Assembly (NCBI GenBank): GCA_000585075.1
Contig: JEMY01000044.1
Coordinates: forward strand, 1-64,000
Origin: Candidatus Accumulibacter regalis
Lineage (GTDB): Bacteria; Pseudomonadota; Gammaproteobacteria; Burkholderiales; Rhodocyclaceae
Direction of reading: 5' to 3'
DNA length: 64,000 nucleotides
In this document: positions 1 to 10,034 of the stretch, piece by piece
How positions within the stretch are numbered: the stretch's first letter is position 1
How the letters are laid out: every line of letters starts with the position of its first letter
Notes under the pieces: generated by a model
Databases searched by the model: none
The model's input: only the letters and a program-made list of their open reading frames with translations
What the model was told of the DNA's origin: nothing
Position numbers and translations under genes: made by a program

Positions 1-606
1 ACCGATATTTTCAAGGCGCGCGCTCGCCAAAAACCGGAGTTTTCGGTCAGGCACTAACTATATTGCGTGGAATACACAGTAGCGACCTTCATCGGCAAGA
101 TCTCTCACTTTACAAGCCACTGTAAGTATCGCACGCAATGGTATAGAAAATTGAAGATATAGCCTTAGCCGGCGTGAAGTCCGACAGGCTGCTAGCGTCT
201 GGAACAGCAGGTGGCCGTTCCGGGGTGTCGCTCGCCCGTTCGACCCCGGCCGACTGGGTGGGTCGCATCGGCCGGCCGACTGGGTGGGTCGCATCGGCGT
301 CGCCCTCGAACCGCTCGGCGATCGATTCGCCGAATTACTGTGTGTTACGTCCGCCCCTAATCCAGGATCATGTCGTACGCACGGTGACCGGGAACAGCCG
401 GACACTGAACTACGAGGCGGTGGTTTGAGAAGGAATAGGCGCCAACCGTCGCGCGACACTCGTATCCCCTGGAAGCTGAACCGCCCAGTCATCGGCGGGC
501 ACCCGTTTGGCGTGCCTGGCCGCGGCAGCGGGCGCCGGGGAATGCCGAGTTCAAACCGTGCCCATGTATGTTGCTCGAAAGAAATGGCCCGTGAGTGTCG
601 CGGGTC
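1..606. other. Leading region without a supported gene
   Basis: About 600 bases precede the 3' end of suhB. Open frames exist on both strands, but none shows a recognisable family, a convincing ribosome binding site or a plausible protein composition. The region contains a 26-bp tandem duplication (246-297) and an 8-bp inverted repeat, ATTGCGTG at 62-69 and CACGCAAT at 132-139. It may be downstream sequence of a gene lying left of the window, or gene remnants. Confidence 0.5.
246..297. repeat. 26-bp perfect tandem duplication (two copies)
   Basis: Two identical 26-bp units lie head to tail at 246-271 and 272-297. Each begins CCGGCCGACTGGG and ends CGCATCGG. Because 26 is not a multiple of three, the duplication would shift any frame across it, which argues against a coding role here. 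Confidence 0.9.
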
Positions 607-1416
607 TTAGGCCGCCATCCCCGGCGTCCGGTGGCCGTCGATCACCTGCAGCAGTTGCGCGAAGACTTTCGGTGTACCGGCGACCAGGTTGCCGGACTGC
701 AGGTAGGTCTCGTTGCCGGCGAGGTCGCCGACCAGTCCGCCAGCTTCCGAAATCAGCAGCGCGCCACCGGCCATGTCCCACGGCGACAGGCCGAACTCCC
801 AGAAGCCGTCGAAGCGGCCACAGGCGACGTAGGCCAGGTCGAGCGCCGCGGCACCCGGGCGACGCATGCCGGCGGTCTTCTTCGCGAGTTCCTTGAAGAT
901 TCCCAGGTAGGCGTCGATGTGGTCATAGACACGGTAGGGGAAGCCGGTGCCGATCAGTGCGTTTTCCAGTTTGAGGCACTTGCTCACCCGGATCCGCCGT
1001 TCGTTGAGGAAGGCGCCGCCGCCCTTGCTGGCGGTGAACATCTCGTTGCGCACCGGGTCGTAAACCACCGACTGCGTGACCTGGCCGCGGTGCGCCAGGG
1101 CAATCGAGATCGCGTACTGCGGAAAACCGTGGATGAAGTTGGTGGTGCCATCAAGCGGGTCGATGATCCATTGATACTCGCTGCCGCCGGCCTGGCCAGC
1201 GGTTTGGCCCGACTCTTCTGCTAGAATGCCGTATTCAGGATAGGCCTCGCGCAGGATGTCGATTATCGCCGCCTCGGCGGCCTTGTCCACTTCGGTTACG
1301 AAGTCGCTCTGGCGCTTGGTGGTGATCTGCAGGTGCTCCAGATCCAGCGAGGCACGGTTGATGATCTGGCTGGCGCGACGCGCCGCCTTGATGATGATGT
1401 TGAGAGCTGGATGCAT
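607..1416 (-). CDS. suhB: Inositol-1-monophosphatase family protein SuhB
   Basis: A 269-residue member of the inositol monophosphatase family, which hydrolyses inositol-1-phosphate using Mg2+. In enterobacteria SuhB is also an rRNA transcription antitermination factor. The metal-binding signature is complete: EESG near residue 67, DPLDGTTNF near residue 86, and the C-terminal motif [11 protein letters not shown]. Length is normal for the family. It is divergent from trmJ with about 70 bases between the starts, a common arrangement in betaproteobacteria. The start fits the usual family N-terminus (MHPALNII). Confidence 0.95.
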   Translation of the reverse strand: MHPALNIIIKAARRASQIINRASLDLEHLQITTKRQSDFVTEVDKAAEAAIIDILREAYPEYGILAEESGQTAGQAGGSEYQWIIDPLDGTTNFIHGFPQYAISIALAHRGQVTQSVVYDPVRNEMFTASKGGGAFLNERRIRVSKCLKLENALIGTGFPYRVYDHIDAYLGIFKELAKKTAGMRRPGAAALDLAYVACGRFDGFWEFGLSPWDMAGGALLISEAGGLVGDLAGNETYLQSGNLVAGTPKVFAQLLQVIDGHRTPGMAA

Positions 1417-1483
1417 GGCCTTGAAGGACGCAACGGCCGGCTGATGCCGACCGATGGCTGTGGTGGGGGACCCCGATTCTAAT

Positions 1484-2293
1484 ATGAACAGGCCTGCAGG
1501 GTCTCATTCTTCCGGCTCGCCGCTCGATCGCATTCGCGTCGTCCTGTCGCATCCCAGCCATCCGGGCAACATTGGCGCCGCCGCGCGCGCGATGAAGACG
1601 ATGGGTCTGTCGCGCCTGCTGCTGGTCAATCCGAAGTGCTTTCCGGACCAGCAGGCGGTGGCTCGGGCTGCCGACGCCGGCGACATCCTGACGCGGGCGC
1701 AGGTATGTGGCAGTCTCGATCAGGCGCTGGCCGGCGCGATCCATGTCTACGCTCTGTCGGCGCGGCACCGCAACCTTGGGCCGCCGGCGATGCCGGCCCG
1801 CGAGGCAGCAACCGACATTGTGGCCCAGGCCAGCGACGGGGAAGTGGCCGTGCTTTTTGGAAACGAGACGGCCGGTCTGTCGAATGCCGAGGTACAACGC
1901 TGCCAGCGGACGGTGTTCATCCCCGCCAACCTCGACTACAGCTCGCTGAATCTCGCTTCGGCGGTGCAACTGGTGTGTTACGAACTGCGCCTGGCGGTCT
2001 TTGACGGGCGCCCGCCGGTGCTGACCCGGGCGGTGCCCTTTGCCTCGCCGCTGGCGCCGCATCAGGAGGTCGAGCGTTTCTACGAGCATCTCGAACGGGT
2101 GATGGTCGGCAGCGGTTTCCTTGATCCGCAGCGGCCCAGGCGCTTGTTGCCGAAGCTGCGTCGCCTGTTCGGACGTGCGGAACTGGAGAGCGACGAGATC
2201 AACATCCTGCGCGGACTGCTCGACGCCGTCGAACGGAAATCTTCCGGGCCTCGCCCGGCGAACGATGACTTGAAGAATAGTGGACCGAAATAG
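1484..2293 (+). CDS. trmJ: tRNA (cytidine/uridine-2'-O-)-methyltransferase TrmJ
   Basis: A 269-residue SPOUT-class methyltransferase of the TrmJ type, which methylates the ribose 2'-O at tRNA position 32 using S-adenosylmethionine. Visible family blocks are [18 protein letters not shown] near the N-terminus, [10 protein letters not shown] in the middle, and the knot motif [20 protein letters not shown]. An in-frame ATG at 1454 would add ten residues. 1484 is preferred because a purine-rich GGTGGGGGA lies upstream of it, whereas nothing resembling a ribosome binding site precedes 1454. It is divergent from suhB and lies 45 bases before cysE. Confidence 0.93.
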   Translation: MNRPAGSHSSGSPLDRIRVVLSHPSHPGNIGAAARAMKTMGLSRLLLVNPKCFPDQQAVARAADAGDILTRAQVCGSLDQALAGAIHVYALSARHRNLGPPAMPAREAATDIVAQASDGEVAVLFGNETAGLSNAEVQRCQRTVFIPANLDYSSLNLASAVQLVCYELRLAVFDGRPPVLTRAVPFASPLAPHQEVERFYEHLERVMVGSGFLDPQRPRRLLPKLRRLFGRAELESDEINILRGLLDAVERKSSGPRPANDDLKNSGPK

Positions 2294-2338
2294 TAGGTTA
2301 TTGTAAAATCAGCGTCATCGCTCAAGGACTTTCTCTTC

Positions 2339-3091
2339 ATGTTCATCCGTCTGCGCGAAGACATCCAATCCGTATTCGACCGTGACCCGGCAGCGCGTAC
2401 CTCCTGGGAGGTGCTGACTTGTTACCCGGGCGTGCACGCGATCGTCCTGCATCGTCTCGGGCACTGGTTGTGGACGCATCGTTGTCCTTGGCTGGGCCGT
2501 CTCGTCTCGCACCTCGGGCGCTTCTTCACCGGCATCGAAATCCATCCCGGGGCGACCATCGGACGTCGGATGTTCATCGATCACGGGATGGGTGTGGTGA
2601 TCGGCGAGACGGCGGTGATCGGCGATGACGTCACGCTCTATCATGGCGTCACGCTCGGTGGCACCTCGTGGAACAAGGGCAAGCGCCACCCGACGCTGGA
2701 GCGCGGCGTGGTGATCGGCGCCGGCGCCAAGGTGCTCGGGCCGATCACCATCGGTGCGGGGGCCAAGGTCGGCTCCAACGCGGTGGTCGTCAAGGACGTC
2801 CCGCCGGGGGCGACGGCGGTCGGCAACCCGGCCCGGATCATCGATAGCGAGCAGGCACGCAAGCGCGAGCAGATGGCCGGGCAGTTGGGCTTTTCGGCCT
2901 ACGCGCTGGCTGGCGACCAGGACGACCCGCTGGCCAAGGCGATCCATGGGCTGCTCGACCATGCGGTTGACGGTGACCGGCGCTTCGAGTTGCTGCTCAA
3001 GCGGCTCGAGGAGGCCGGCGTGCATGTCAACGGCGACCTGGTGAAGGCGGATCAGTTCGATCCGCAATACTTGAGTAAAATAGTTGACTAA
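2339..3091 (+). CDS. cysE: Serine O-acetyltransferase CysE
   Basis: A 250-residue serine acetyltransferase that converts serine and acetyl-CoA to O-acetylserine, the precursor of cysteine. The left-handed beta-helix hexapeptide region runs from about residue 65 ([11 protein letters not shown]) to about residue 165. The catalytic region [19 protein letters not shown] and the segment [17 protein letters not shown] are intact. It is the short form common in betaproteobacteria, with a C-terminal tail beyond the helix. It sits directly before iscR, linking cysteine synthesis to the sulfur donor for Fe-S clusters. The iscR promoter overlaps its last codons. Confidence 0.96.
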   Translation: MFIRLREDIQSVFDRDPAARTSWEVLTCYPGVHAIVLHRLGHWLWTHRCPWLGRLVSHLGRFFTGIEIHPGATIGRRMFIDHGMGVVIGETAVIGDDVTLYHGVTLGGTSWNKGKRHPTLERGVVIGAGAKVLGPITIGAGAKVGSNAVVVKDVPPGATAVGNPARIIDSEQARKREQMAGQLGFSAYALAGDQDDPLAKAIHGLLDHAVDGDRRFELLLKRLEEAGVHVNGDLVKADQFDPQYLSKIVD

Positions 3092-3112
3092 TTGGCGCGG
3101 CGCCGATATAGT
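3084..3112 (+). promoter_or_regulatory. Near-consensus sigma70 promoter of the isc operon
   Basis: TTGACT at 3084-3089 and TATAGT at 3107-3112 are separated by exactly 17 bases. It lies across the cysE stop codon and 44 bases before the iscR ATG. An IscR half-site-like sequence, ATAGTTGACTAATT (3080-3093), covers the -35 box. The architecture suits repression of the operon by [2Fe-2S]-IscR. Confidence 0.75.
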
Positions 3113-3114
3113 CA

Positions 3115-3139
3115 ATAGTGTAGTGATCTAATCAACTAT
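3115..3139 (+). promoter_or_regulatory. Candidate type 1 IscR binding site
   Basis: The 25 bases match 20 positions of the enterobacterial type 1 IscR consensus (ATASYYGACTRWWWYAGTCRRSTAT, as recalled). The right arm TAATCAACTAT matches 10 of 11 positions. It lies immediately downstream of the -10 box and 17 bases before the iscR start, where bound IscR would block initiation. Confidence 0.55.
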
Positions 3140-3155
3140 TATCGGTGGAGGTAGT

Positions 3156-3647
3156 ATGCGACTGACGACCAAAGGACGTTTCGCGGTGACGGCGATGATT
3201 GACTTGGCCTTGCGTTGCGCCGACGGCCCGGTGTCTTTGGCGGGTATCAGCGATCGCCAGAAGATCTCGTTGTCGTATCTGGAGCAGTTGTTTGGCAAGC
3301 TGCGCCGCCACCAGTTGGTCGGCAGCGTGCGTGGCCCAGGCGGCGGTTACTGCCTGGCGCGGCCGACCAGCGCGATGACCGTCGCCGACATCATTCGCGC
3401 TGTCGATGAGCCGCTCGATGCCACCCAGTGCGGCGGTCGCGAGAACTGCCAGGACGACGAGCGCTGCATGACCCATGACCTGTGGGCGACCTTGAACGTC
3501 AAGATGTTCGACTATCTGAGTTCGGTGACCCTGGCCGAACTGGTTGATCAGCAGCTCAGCAGGCGCGGTGCCGACGTCGCCGTTCTGCATGATGCGCGGC
3601 GGCCCGGCGTGCGGCAGCGCGCCAAAGTCGTCGCATTCGGCCGCTGA
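3156..3647 (+). CDS. iscR: Fe-S cluster sensing transcriptional repressor IscR
   Basis: A 163-residue Rrf2-family regulator. The N-terminal winged helix begins [19 protein letters not shown] and continues through [11 protein letters not shown]. The cluster-binding cysteines are all present in [19 protein letters not shown] (about residues 88-106), with the histidine that ligates [2Fe-2S] in IscR. A GGAGG ribosome binding site sits just upstream. It is first in the isc operon and is expected to repress its own promoter when Fe-S supply is adequate. The C-terminal tail is basic and variable, as in other betaproteobacterial IscR proteins. Confidence 0.97.
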   Translation: MRLTTKGRFAVTAMIDLALRCADGPVSLAGISDRQKISLSYLEQLFGKLRRHQLVGSVRGPGGGYCLARPTSAMTVADIIRAVDEPLDATQCGGRENCQDDERCMTHDLWATLNVKMFDYLSSVTLAELVDQQLSRRGADVAVLHDARRPGVRQRAKVVAFGR

Positions 3648-3691
3648 GCGCAGGCCAGCGCCCGCAATTGCATTCTCTAGCGCCCAAGCCG

Positions 3692-4852
3692 ATGTTCGCG
3701 CCCGTCTACCTCGATCACAACGCGACCACCCCGGTCGATCCGGCGGTGCGCGAAGCGATGTTGCCCTACCTGTCGGGGCAATACGGCAACGCCTCGAGCC
3801 GGCACGAGTACGGCCGCGCCGCCAGGCGAGCCATCGACGAAGCGCGCAGCAAGGTCGCTGCGGTGGTTGGCGCGCATGCCAGCGAAGTGGTGTTTGCCAG
3901 CGGCGGTTCGGAAGCCAACAACCTGTTGATCAAGGGTGCCGCGGCCTGTCTGAAACCCGGCCTGGTGGCGGTCAGCGCGATCGAGCATCCCTGCGTGATC
4001 CGGCCCGCAGAGCAGCTGCGCAAACGTGGCTGGACCCTTCAGAAGCTGGCGGTTGATGGCGATGGACGGGTCGATGCCGAGAATTTCCAGGCCCTGATCG
4101 CTGAACAGCCGCCGCGAATCGTTTCGGTGATGCTGGCCAACAACGAGACCGGTGTGTTGCAGGACATCGAGACGCTGGCGGCGTTGGCGAGAACCGCCGG
4201 GGCCTGCTTCCACAGCGATGCGGTGCAGGCGGTAGGCAAACTGCCGGTCGATTTTCGCCGCCTCAATGCCGCCGGGGTGCACGCGCTGACCTTGTCGGCA
4301 CACAAGATTGGCGGTCCCAAGGGTGCTGCGGCGCTGATACTCGACAAGCGGCTCGATGTCGAGCCGCTGATTGCCGGCGGTGGCCACGAGCGCGGACTAC
4401 GCTCGGGTACCGAGAATGTGGCGGCGATCGTCGGCTTCGGCGTTGCCTGCGAACTGGCGGCGGCGCGTCTGGCTGCAACGGCTGCGCACTTGCTGGCCCT
4501 GCGTGGGCGCGTCGAATGCGGCTTGCTTGGCCAAGGCGCGACGCTCTTTGGCCAGGCGGCCGAGCGCTTGCCGAACACCATCTATTTCGCTTTTCCGGAA
4601 CTTGATGGCGAAACGCTCGTCGGACAGCTCGACCGTGCCGGCTACGCAGTGGCCAGCGGTGCCGCGTGTTCGAGTGCCAGCCCCGAGCCGTCGCACGTGC
4701 TGCAGGCGATGGGTGTGGCGCCCGGGCTGGCACGCGGCGCGGTACGCGTCAGTCTCGGGGGCGCCAACACCGTCGCCGAGGTCGACGGTTTCCTGGCAAC
4801 GCTGCAGGGCACCGTGCGCCGCCTGCAAGGGTTGACCGCGATGGCGGTTTGA
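3692..4852 (+). CDS. Cysteine desulfurase, NifS-like (second copy beside iscS)
   Basis: A 386-residue class V aminotransferase-fold cysteine desulfurase that uses pyridoxal phosphate to move sulfur from cysteine. The N-terminus VYLDHNATTPVDP, the PLP lysine in LSAHKIGGPKG, and the catalytic cysteine loop ASGAACSSASPEPSH are intact. An in-frame ATG at 3668 would add eight residues. 3692 matches the family start better, but neither has a strong ribosome binding site. It lies between iscR and the canonical iscS, so two desulfurases sit in tandem. Sequence divergence from IscS suggests an old paralog rather than a recent duplication. Its acceptor is not evident. Confidence 0.9.
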   Translation: MFAPVYLDHNATTPVDPAVREAMLPYLSGQYGNASSRHEYGRAARRAIDEARSKVAAVVGAHASEVVFASGGSEANNLLIKGAAACLKPGLVAVSAIEHPCVIRPAEQLRKRGWTLQKLAVDGDGRVDAENFQALIAEQPPRIVSVMLANNETGVLQDIETLAALARTAGACFHSDAVQAVGKLPVDFRRLNAAGVHALTLSAHKIGGPKGAAALILDKRLDVEPLIAGGGHERGLRSGTENVAAIVGFGVACELAAARLAATAAHLLALRGRVECGLLGQGATLFGQAAERLPNTIYFAFPELDGETLVGQLDRAGYAVASGAACSSASPEPSHVLQAMGVAPGLARGAVRVSLGGANTVAEVDGFLATLQGTVRRLQGLTAMAV

Positions 4853-4889
4853 GCGGTGGGGCCGGACCCGCGCGGTGTCAGTCATCGGC

Positions 4890-4918
4890 ACCAGATGTAT
4901 GACACGTACCAGATGTAT
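4890..4918 (+). repeat. Spaced direct repeat upstream of iscS
   Basis: ACCAGATGTAT occurs at 4890-4900 and again at 4908-4918 (period 18 bp), ending 17 bases before the iscS ATG. The repeat may be a regulator half-site pair or a by-product of slippage. It does not match the IscR motif. Confidence 0.7.
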
Positions 4919-4935
4919 CACTCGGAGCATGAGCA

Positions 4936-6147
4936 ATGTTGAAACTACCGATCTATCTCGATTATTCGGCCACGACGCCGGTCGATCCGCGCGTCGCCGA
5001 GAAAATGATCCCCTATCTGGTCGAGAAATTCGGCAACCCGGCTTCGCGTTCACACGCCTTCGGCTGGGACGCGGAAGCCGCGGTCGAGGAAGCGCGCCTG
5101 GAAGTGGCGACGCTGGTCAACGCCGACCCCAAGGAGATCGTCTGGACCTCGGGTGCCACCGAGTCGAACAATCTGGCGCTCAAGGGTGCGGCGCAATTTT
5201 ACGCCGGCAAGGGCAAACACCTGGTGACGGTCAAGACCGAGCACAAGGCCGTGCTCGACACCTGCCGCGAACTCGAGCGCCTGGGCTTCGAGGTCAGCTA
5301 CCTTGATGTCATGGACAACGGCCTGCTCGACCTCGCGGCCTTCAAGGCAGCGCTTCGCCCTGATACCAGCGTGGTGTCGGTGATGCTGGTCAATAACGAG
5401 ATCGGCGTGATCCAGCCAATCGCCGAGATCGGCGAGATCTGCCGCGCCAGGGGCATCGTTTTCCATGTCGACGCGGCGCAGGCGACCGGCAAGGTGGTCA
5501 TCGATCTGGCGACGATGAAGGTTGATCTGATGAGTTTCTCGGCGCACAAGACGTACGGGCCAAAAGGAATCGGCGCCCTGTACGTGCGCCGCAAGCCACG
5601 CGTTCGTCTGGCCGCCCAGATGCACGGTGGCGGGCACGAGCGCGGCTTCCGTTCCGGAACCCTGGCGACACACCAGATCGTCGGCATGGGCGAGGCCTTC
5701 CGCCTCGCACGGCTCGAGATGGGCGCCGAGAACGAGCGTATTCGCATGCTCCGTGACCGCCTGCTGAAAGGGTTGTCGGACATCGAACATGTCTACGTGA
5801 ATGGCGACCTGGAGCAGCGCGTTCCGCACAATCTGAACATCAGTTTCGCCTACGTCGAAGGCGAGTCCTTGTTGATGGCGGTCAAGGATCTGGCGGTGTC
5901 TTCGGGGTCGGCGTGCACCTCGGCTTCGCTTGAACCGTCGTATGTCTTGCGCGCCCTCGGCCGCGAGGACGAACTGGCGCACAGCTCGATCCGCTTCACG
6001 CTCGGTCGGTTCACCACCGAGGAAGAGATCGATTACGCGAGCCGCCTGCTGCACGACAAGATCGCTCGCCTGCGCGAACTATCGCCGCTCTGGGAGATGG
6101 TCCAGGAGGGCGTCGACCTGAGTACGGTCCAGTGGGCCGCACATTGA
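4936..6147 (+). CDS. iscS: Cysteine desulfurase IscS
   Basis: A 403-residue group I cysteine desulfurase, the housekeeping sulfur donor for Fe-S clusters, thiolated tRNA and other cofactors. It begins [17 protein letters not shown]. The PLP lysine lies in [17 protein letters not shown], and the mobile active-site loop is [20 protein letters not shown]. The C-terminus [13 protein letters not shown] is the IscU-docking tail typical of true IscS. A GGAG ribosome binding site precedes the ATG. It is followed after 23 bases by iscU, its scaffold partner. Confidence 0.98.
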   Translation: MLKLPIYLDYSATTPVDPRVAEKMIPYLVEKFGNPASRSHAFGWDAEAAVEEARLEVATLVNADPKEIVWTSGATESNNLALKGAAQFYAGKGKHLVTVKTEHKAVLDTCRELERLGFEVSYLDVMDNGLLDLAAFKAALRPDTSVVSVMLVNNEIGVIQPIAEIGEICRARGIVFHVDAAQATGKVVIDLATMKVDLMSFSAHKTYGPKGIGALYVRRKPRVRLAAQMHGGGHERGFRSGTLATHQIVGMGEAFRLARLEMGAENERIRMLRDRLLKGLSDIEHVYVNGDLEQRVPHNLNISFAYVEGESLLMAVKDLAVSSGSACTSASLEPSYVLRALGREDELAHSSIRFTLGRFTTEEEIDYASRLLHDKIARLRELSPLWEMVQEGVDLSTVQWAAH

Positions 6148-6170
6148 GAAGGTATTGAAGGAGAATCAAA

Positions 6171-6566
6171 ATGTCATACAGCGTGAAGGTTCTGGATCAC
6201 TATGAAAATCCGCGTAACGTGGGTTCCTTCGGCAAGGAAGAGGAGGGTGTGGCCACCGGCATGGTCGGCGCTCCCGCCTGTGGCGACGTGATGAAGCTGC
6301 AGATCAAGGTCGGCAAGGGCGGCGTCATCGAAGACGCCAAGTTCAAGACTTACGGCTGCGGCTCGGCGATCGCTTCATCTTCGCTGGTGACCGAGTGGGT
6401 CAAGGGCAAAACCGTCGAGCAGGCGCTGGGGATCAAGAACACTCAGATCGCCGAGGAGTTGGCACTGCCGCCGGTAAAGATCCACTGCTCGATTCTCGCC
6501 GAGGACGCGATCAAGGCCGCCGTGGCCGATTACAAGAAGAAGCACGCCGACCAGGTCGTCGGTTGA
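6171..6566 (+). CDS. iscU: Fe-S cluster assembly scaffold IscU
   Basis: A 131-residue scaffold on which [2Fe-2S] and [4Fe-4S] clusters are built from IscS sulfur. The three ligand cysteines are present in [16 protein letters not shown] and KIHCSIL, along with the conserved aspartate after the first. The chaperone-recognition motif, LPPVK here, precedes the third cysteine and is the site bound by HscA. A strong GAAGGAG ribosome binding site precedes it. Length is typical. Confidence 0.98.
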   Translation: MSYSVKVLDHYENPRNVGSFGKEEEGVATGMVGAPACGDVMKLQIKVGKGGVIEDAKFKTYGCGSAIASSSLVTEWVKGKTVEQALGIKNTQIAEELALPPVKIHCSILAEDAIKAAVADYKKKHADQVVG

Positions 6567-6622
6567 GACCGCAGGCGCCGACACCACTTGACAGCCAACG
6601 CACTATTCAGCAGGAGGTTTTC

Positions 6623-6946
6623 ATGGCAGTGACGCTTTCCGAACGAGCGGCCAGCCACGTCGCCAATTACATGGTCAAGCGCGGCAAGGGCATTGGCCTG
6701 CGCCTTGGCGTGCGCACCAGCGGTTGCTCGGGCATGGCCTACAAGCTCGAGTTTGCCGACGTCGCGCAGCCTGACGATATCGAGTTCGAATCGCACGGCG
6801 TGCGGGTTCTCGTCGATCCGAAAAGCATGCCCTACCTCGACGGGACCGAGCTCGACTACGCGCGCGAGGGGCTCAACGAGGGCTTCAGGTTCAACAACCC
6901 GAACGTCAAGGACGCCTGCGGCTGCGGCGAGAGCTTCAACGTCTGA
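6623..6946 (+). CDS. iscA: Iron-sulfur cluster assembly / carrier protein IscA
   Basis: A 107-residue A-type carrier protein that passes Fe-S clusters to apo-enzymes. The three conserved cysteines appear in SGCSGMAY and the C-terminal CGCGESF. It begins [13 protein letters not shown] after an AGGAGG ribosome binding site. It lies in the usual place between iscU and hscB. Confidence 0.97.
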   Translation: MAVTLSERAASHVANYMVKRGKGIGLRLGVRTSGCSGMAYKLEFADVAQPDDIEFESHGVRVLVDPKSMPYLDGTELDYAREGLNEGFRFNNPNVKDACGCGESFNV

Positions 6947-7014
6947 CTTTGTGGCGGACGGCCCTCCGCAGAGCGGTTGCCGCGGTTGGCGGGACGTGCG
7001 CGCTGGATCACCGA

Positions 7015-7542
7015 ATGGATTTCAACACCGATCATTTCTCGCTGTTCGAGTTGCCGCCGGGGTTCCGCCTTGACGCTGCACTACTCGACCGACGTTATCT
7101 GGAAATGCAGTCCAGGGTCCATCCCGACCGCTTCGCCAGTGCTGGCGAAGCCGAACGGCGCCTGTCGCTGCAATGGGCGACACGGGTCAACGAAGCGTAC
7201 CAGACGCTGAAAAAGCCGCTCGCACGGGCGAAGTACCTGTTGCATCTGGCAGCTCACGAGATCGGCAGCGAGAACAATGCTGCAATGCCCGCCGACTTTC
7301 TGGTTGAACAGATGGAGTGGCGTGAGGCGGTCGGCGAAGCGCGCGCTGCCGGTGAGCACCATCAGCTCGAGCATCTGCATCACCGCTTGCAGCGCGAGAT
7401 CCGCGAGCGCTACGACGAACTTGCCGTGTTGCTCGACGATCAGCACGATCTTGAGCAGTCTGCCGATCGCATTCGGCGGCTGATGTTCATCGAGAAGCTG
7501 CTGATCGAGATCGACGACGCGATGGTGGCCTGCGAAGAATAG
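7015..7542 (+). CDS. hscB: Fe-S assembly co-chaperone HscB
   Basis: A 175-residue J-domain co-chaperone that brings IscU to HscA and stimulates its ATPase. The J domain covers about residues 1-75, with the HPD motif in [10 protein letters not shown]. The C-terminal helical domain ([12 protein letters not shown]) binds IscU. The ATG at 7015 ([14 protein letters not shown]) matches family starts. Upstream in-frame sequence does not resemble HscB. It is followed by hscA, as expected. Confidence 0.96.
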   Translation: MDFNTDHFSLFELPPGFRLDAALLDRRYLEMQSRVHPDRFASAGEAERRLSLQWATRVNEAYQTLKKPLARAKYLLHLAAHEIGSENNAAMPADFLVEQMEWREAVGEARAAGEHHQLEHLHHRLQREIRERYDELAVLLDDQHDLEQSADRIRRLMFIEKLLIEIDDAMVACEE

Positions 7543-7603
7543 CAGCAGCGGCAAGTGCAGCGCCTTCACCCACCAGCAACACGTCTCAGGACCCCTTGTC
7601 GCC

Positions 7604-9505
7604 ATGGCTCTATTACAGATTGTCGAACCCGGCGAGTCAGCGGCGCCGCACGAGCACCGGCTGGCGGTCGGCATTGACCTTGGTACGACCAACTCGTTGG
7701 TGGCGAGCGTGCGCAGCGGCGTGGCGGTCGTCCTGCGTGATGAACTCGGCCGCCCGCTGCTGCCCTCGGTGGTCCGCTACCTTCCTGACGGCGGCAGTGA
7801 AGTGGGCTACGAAGCGCAGGCCGCACAGGCGCTCGATCCGCGCAACACCATCGTTTCGGTCAAACGCTTCATGGGGCGCGGGATCACCGACATCGCCAAT
7901 CGCGAGTCGATGCCCTATATTTTTCAGGGCGGCCCGGGGATGTTGCGGATTCATACGGCGGCCGGACTCAAGAGTCCGGTGGAAGTGTCCGCCGAGATCC
8001 TGCGGACGCTGCGTTTGCGCGCCGAGGCGGCGCTGGGTGGCGCGCTGCTTGGCGCGGTGATCACCGTTCCCGCGTACTTCGACGATGCCCAGCGGCAGGC
8101 GACCAAGGACGCGGCGAAACTCGCCGGACTGCCGGTTCTTCGCCTGCTCAACGAGCCGACCGCGGCGGCGATCGCCTACGGACTCGACAACGCCGCCGAG
8201 GGCGTCTACGCCGTCTATGATCTGGGTGGCGGCACTTTCGACATCTCGATCCTCAAGCTGTCAAGGGGGATCTTCGAGGTGCTGGCGACCGGCGGCGACT
8301 CGGCGCTCGGTGGCGACGATTTCGACCAGCGCATCTTCTGCTGGATTCTCGAAGCGGCGAAGCTCAAGCCGACGTCCGTCGAGGATGCCAGCATGCTTCT
8401 GACGCGCGCCAGGGAAGCCAAGGAATACCTGACCTTTCACGGCGTTGCGCCGATTACCGGAAGACTGAACAGCGGCGAGGTCGTCGACTTGAGGCTTAGC
8501 ACCGAGATCTTCGCCGAGATCACCCAGACGCTGGTGGCCAAGACCATGCAGCCGGTGAAGAAGGCACTCCGCGACGCCGGCTTGTCGGTCAGCGACGTCA
8601 AGGGCGTGGTGATGGTTGGCGGTGCCACCCGCATGCCGCAGGTGCAGCGAGCGGTCGGCGAGTTCTTCCGGCAGGACCCGCTGAACAACCTCGACCCGGA
8701 CAAGGTTGTCGCCCTCGGCGCGGCGACGCAGGCCAACCTGCTGGCGGGCAATCACACGGCCGGCGACGACTGGTTGCTGCTCGACGTGATTCCCTTGTCG
8801 CTGGGAATCGAAACGATGGGCGGCCTGGTCGAGAAGATCATTCCACGCAACTCGACGATCCCGACGGCGCGAGGGCAGAACTTCACCACCTTCCGCGACG
8901 GCCAGACGGCGCTGGCCATCCAGGTCGTACAGGGCGAGCGCGAGCTGGTCAGCGACTGCCGTTCGCTGGCGCGCTTCGAATTGCGCGGGATCCCGCCGAT
9001 GGTCGCCGGCGCGGCGCGCATTCGGGTGGCTTTCCAGGTTGACGCCGACGGCCTGCTGGCGGTCAGCGCGCGTGAGCAAATTTCGGGAGTCGAAGCCAGC
9101 ATTGTCGTCAAGCCGTCGTACGGACTTTCCGATGACGAGATCGCCGGGATGCTCAAGGACTCGCTGGCGCACGTCAAGGATGACGCCCTGCAGCGAGCCT
9201 TGAAGGAGTCGCAGGTGGACGCACGGCGCTTGCTCGAGGCGGTGCGGGCGGCGCTAGCCACAGACGCCGACCTGCTGTCCCCAGCCGAGCTGTCACGCGT
9301 CGAAAGTGACATCGTCAAGCTCGAAAGCGCGGCGCTCGGCGATAATCGCCGGCAGATCATGCTGGCGATGGACGACCTCGAAGCCGATACCAAGGACTTC
9401 GCCGCGCGGCGCATGGACAAGTCGATCAGGCGGGCGTTTGCCGGCCGCAACATCAACGAGCTGGGCAGCGATTCCGCAGCAGCGAAAAGCGGAGAGACGG
9501 CATGA
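7604..9505 (+). CDS. hscA: Fe-S protein assembly chaperone HscA
   Basis: A 633-residue specialised Hsp70 that uses ATP to release Fe-S clusters from IscU. The nucleotide-binding domain includes [25 protein letters not shown] and [14 protein letters not shown]. The linker and substrate-binding domain follow from about residue 390. It is shorter and more divergent than DnaK, as HscA is, and lacks the DnaK-type acidic C-terminal tail. Its stop codon overlaps the start of fdx. Confidence 0.97.
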   Translation: MALLQIVEPGESAAPHEHRLAVGIDLGTTNSLVASVRSGVAVVLRDELGRPLLPSVVRYLPDGGSEVGYEAQAAQALDPRNTIVSVKRFMGRGITDIANRESMPYIFQGGPGMLRIHTAAGLKSPVEVSAEILRTLRLRAEAALGGALLGAVITVPAYFDDAQRQATKDAAKLAGLPVLRLLNEPTAAAIAYGLDNAAEGVYAVYDLGGGTFDISILKLSRGIFEVLATGGDSALGGDDFDQRIFCWILEAAKLKPTSVEDASMLLTRAREAKEYLTFHGVAPITGRLNSGEVVDLRLSTEIFAEITQTLVAKTMQPVKKALRDAGLSVSDVKGVVMVGGATRMPQVQRAVGEFFRQDPLNNLDPDKVVALGAATQANLLAGNHTAGDDWLLLDVIPLSLGIETMGGLVEKIIPRNSTIPTARGQNFTTFRDGQTALAIQVVQGERELVSDCRSLARFELRGIPPMVAGAARIRVAFQVDADGLLAVSAREQISGVEASIVVKPSYGLSDDEIAGMLKDSLAHVKDDALQRALKESQVDARRLLEAVRAALATDADLLSPAELSRVESDIVKLESAALGDNRRQIMLAMDDLEADTKDFAARRMDKSIRRAFAGRNINELGSDSAAAKSGETA

Positions 9506-9843
9506 CCCGGATCGTCGTTCTGCCGCACCTCGAACTCTGCCCCGACGGTGCCGTCTTCGACGCCAGACCTGGTGAATCGCTGTGCCAGAACCTGCTCGAG
9601 AACGGCATCGCCATCGAGCATGCCTGCGAGATGTCCTGCGCCTGCACCACTTGCCATGTCGTCGTCCGTGAAGGTTTCGGCGCGCTCGAACCATCCGACG
9701 AGGTCGAGGACGATCTGCTCGACAAGGCTTGGGGTCTGGAGCCGAATTCGCGCCTGTCGTGCCAGGCGATGGTCAACCAGACACCGCTGACCATCGAGAT
9801 CCCGCGCTACTCGATCAACATGACCAAGGAGGGCAAGCGATGA
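9502..9843 (+). CDS. fdx: [2Fe-2S] ferredoxin, ISC type
   Basis: A 113-residue adrenodoxin-type ferredoxin that donates electrons during cluster assembly. The cluster cysteines are visible in [10 protein letters not shown] plus a distal LSCQ. It overlaps hscA by four bases and iscX by four bases, which implies translational coupling. Confidence 0.97.
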   Translation: MTRIVVLPHLELCPDGAVFDARPGESLCQNLLENGIAIEHACEMSCACTTCHVVVREGFGALEPSDEVEDDLLDKAWGLEPNSRLSCQAMVNQTPLTIEIPRYSINMTKEGKR

Positions 9844-10034
9844 AATGGACCGACATCAACGAGCTCGCGGTCGAACTCGCCGAAGCGCATCCGGAAGTCG
9901 ACCCGATGAAGATCAATTTCGTAGACCTGATGAACTGGATACTGGCCTTGCCGGGATTTGACGACGACCAGCGTCACTGCGGCGAAAAGATTCTCGAGGC
10001 GGTCCAGCAAGCCTGGATCGATGAACTGGCATGA
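9840..10034 (+). CDS. iscX: Fe-S assembly protein IscX
   Basis: A 64-residue acidic protein of the IscX (YfhJ) family, which binds IscS and iron and modulates cluster assembly. It begins [15 protein letters not shown] and carries the conserved DPMKINFVDL segment. The ATG overlaps the fdx stop (ATGA), and its own stop overlaps the next gene. It is the last canonical member of the isc operon. Confidence 0.95.
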   Translation: MKWTDINELAVELAEAHPEVDPMKINFVDLMNWILALPGFDDDQRHCGEKILEAVQQAWIDELA

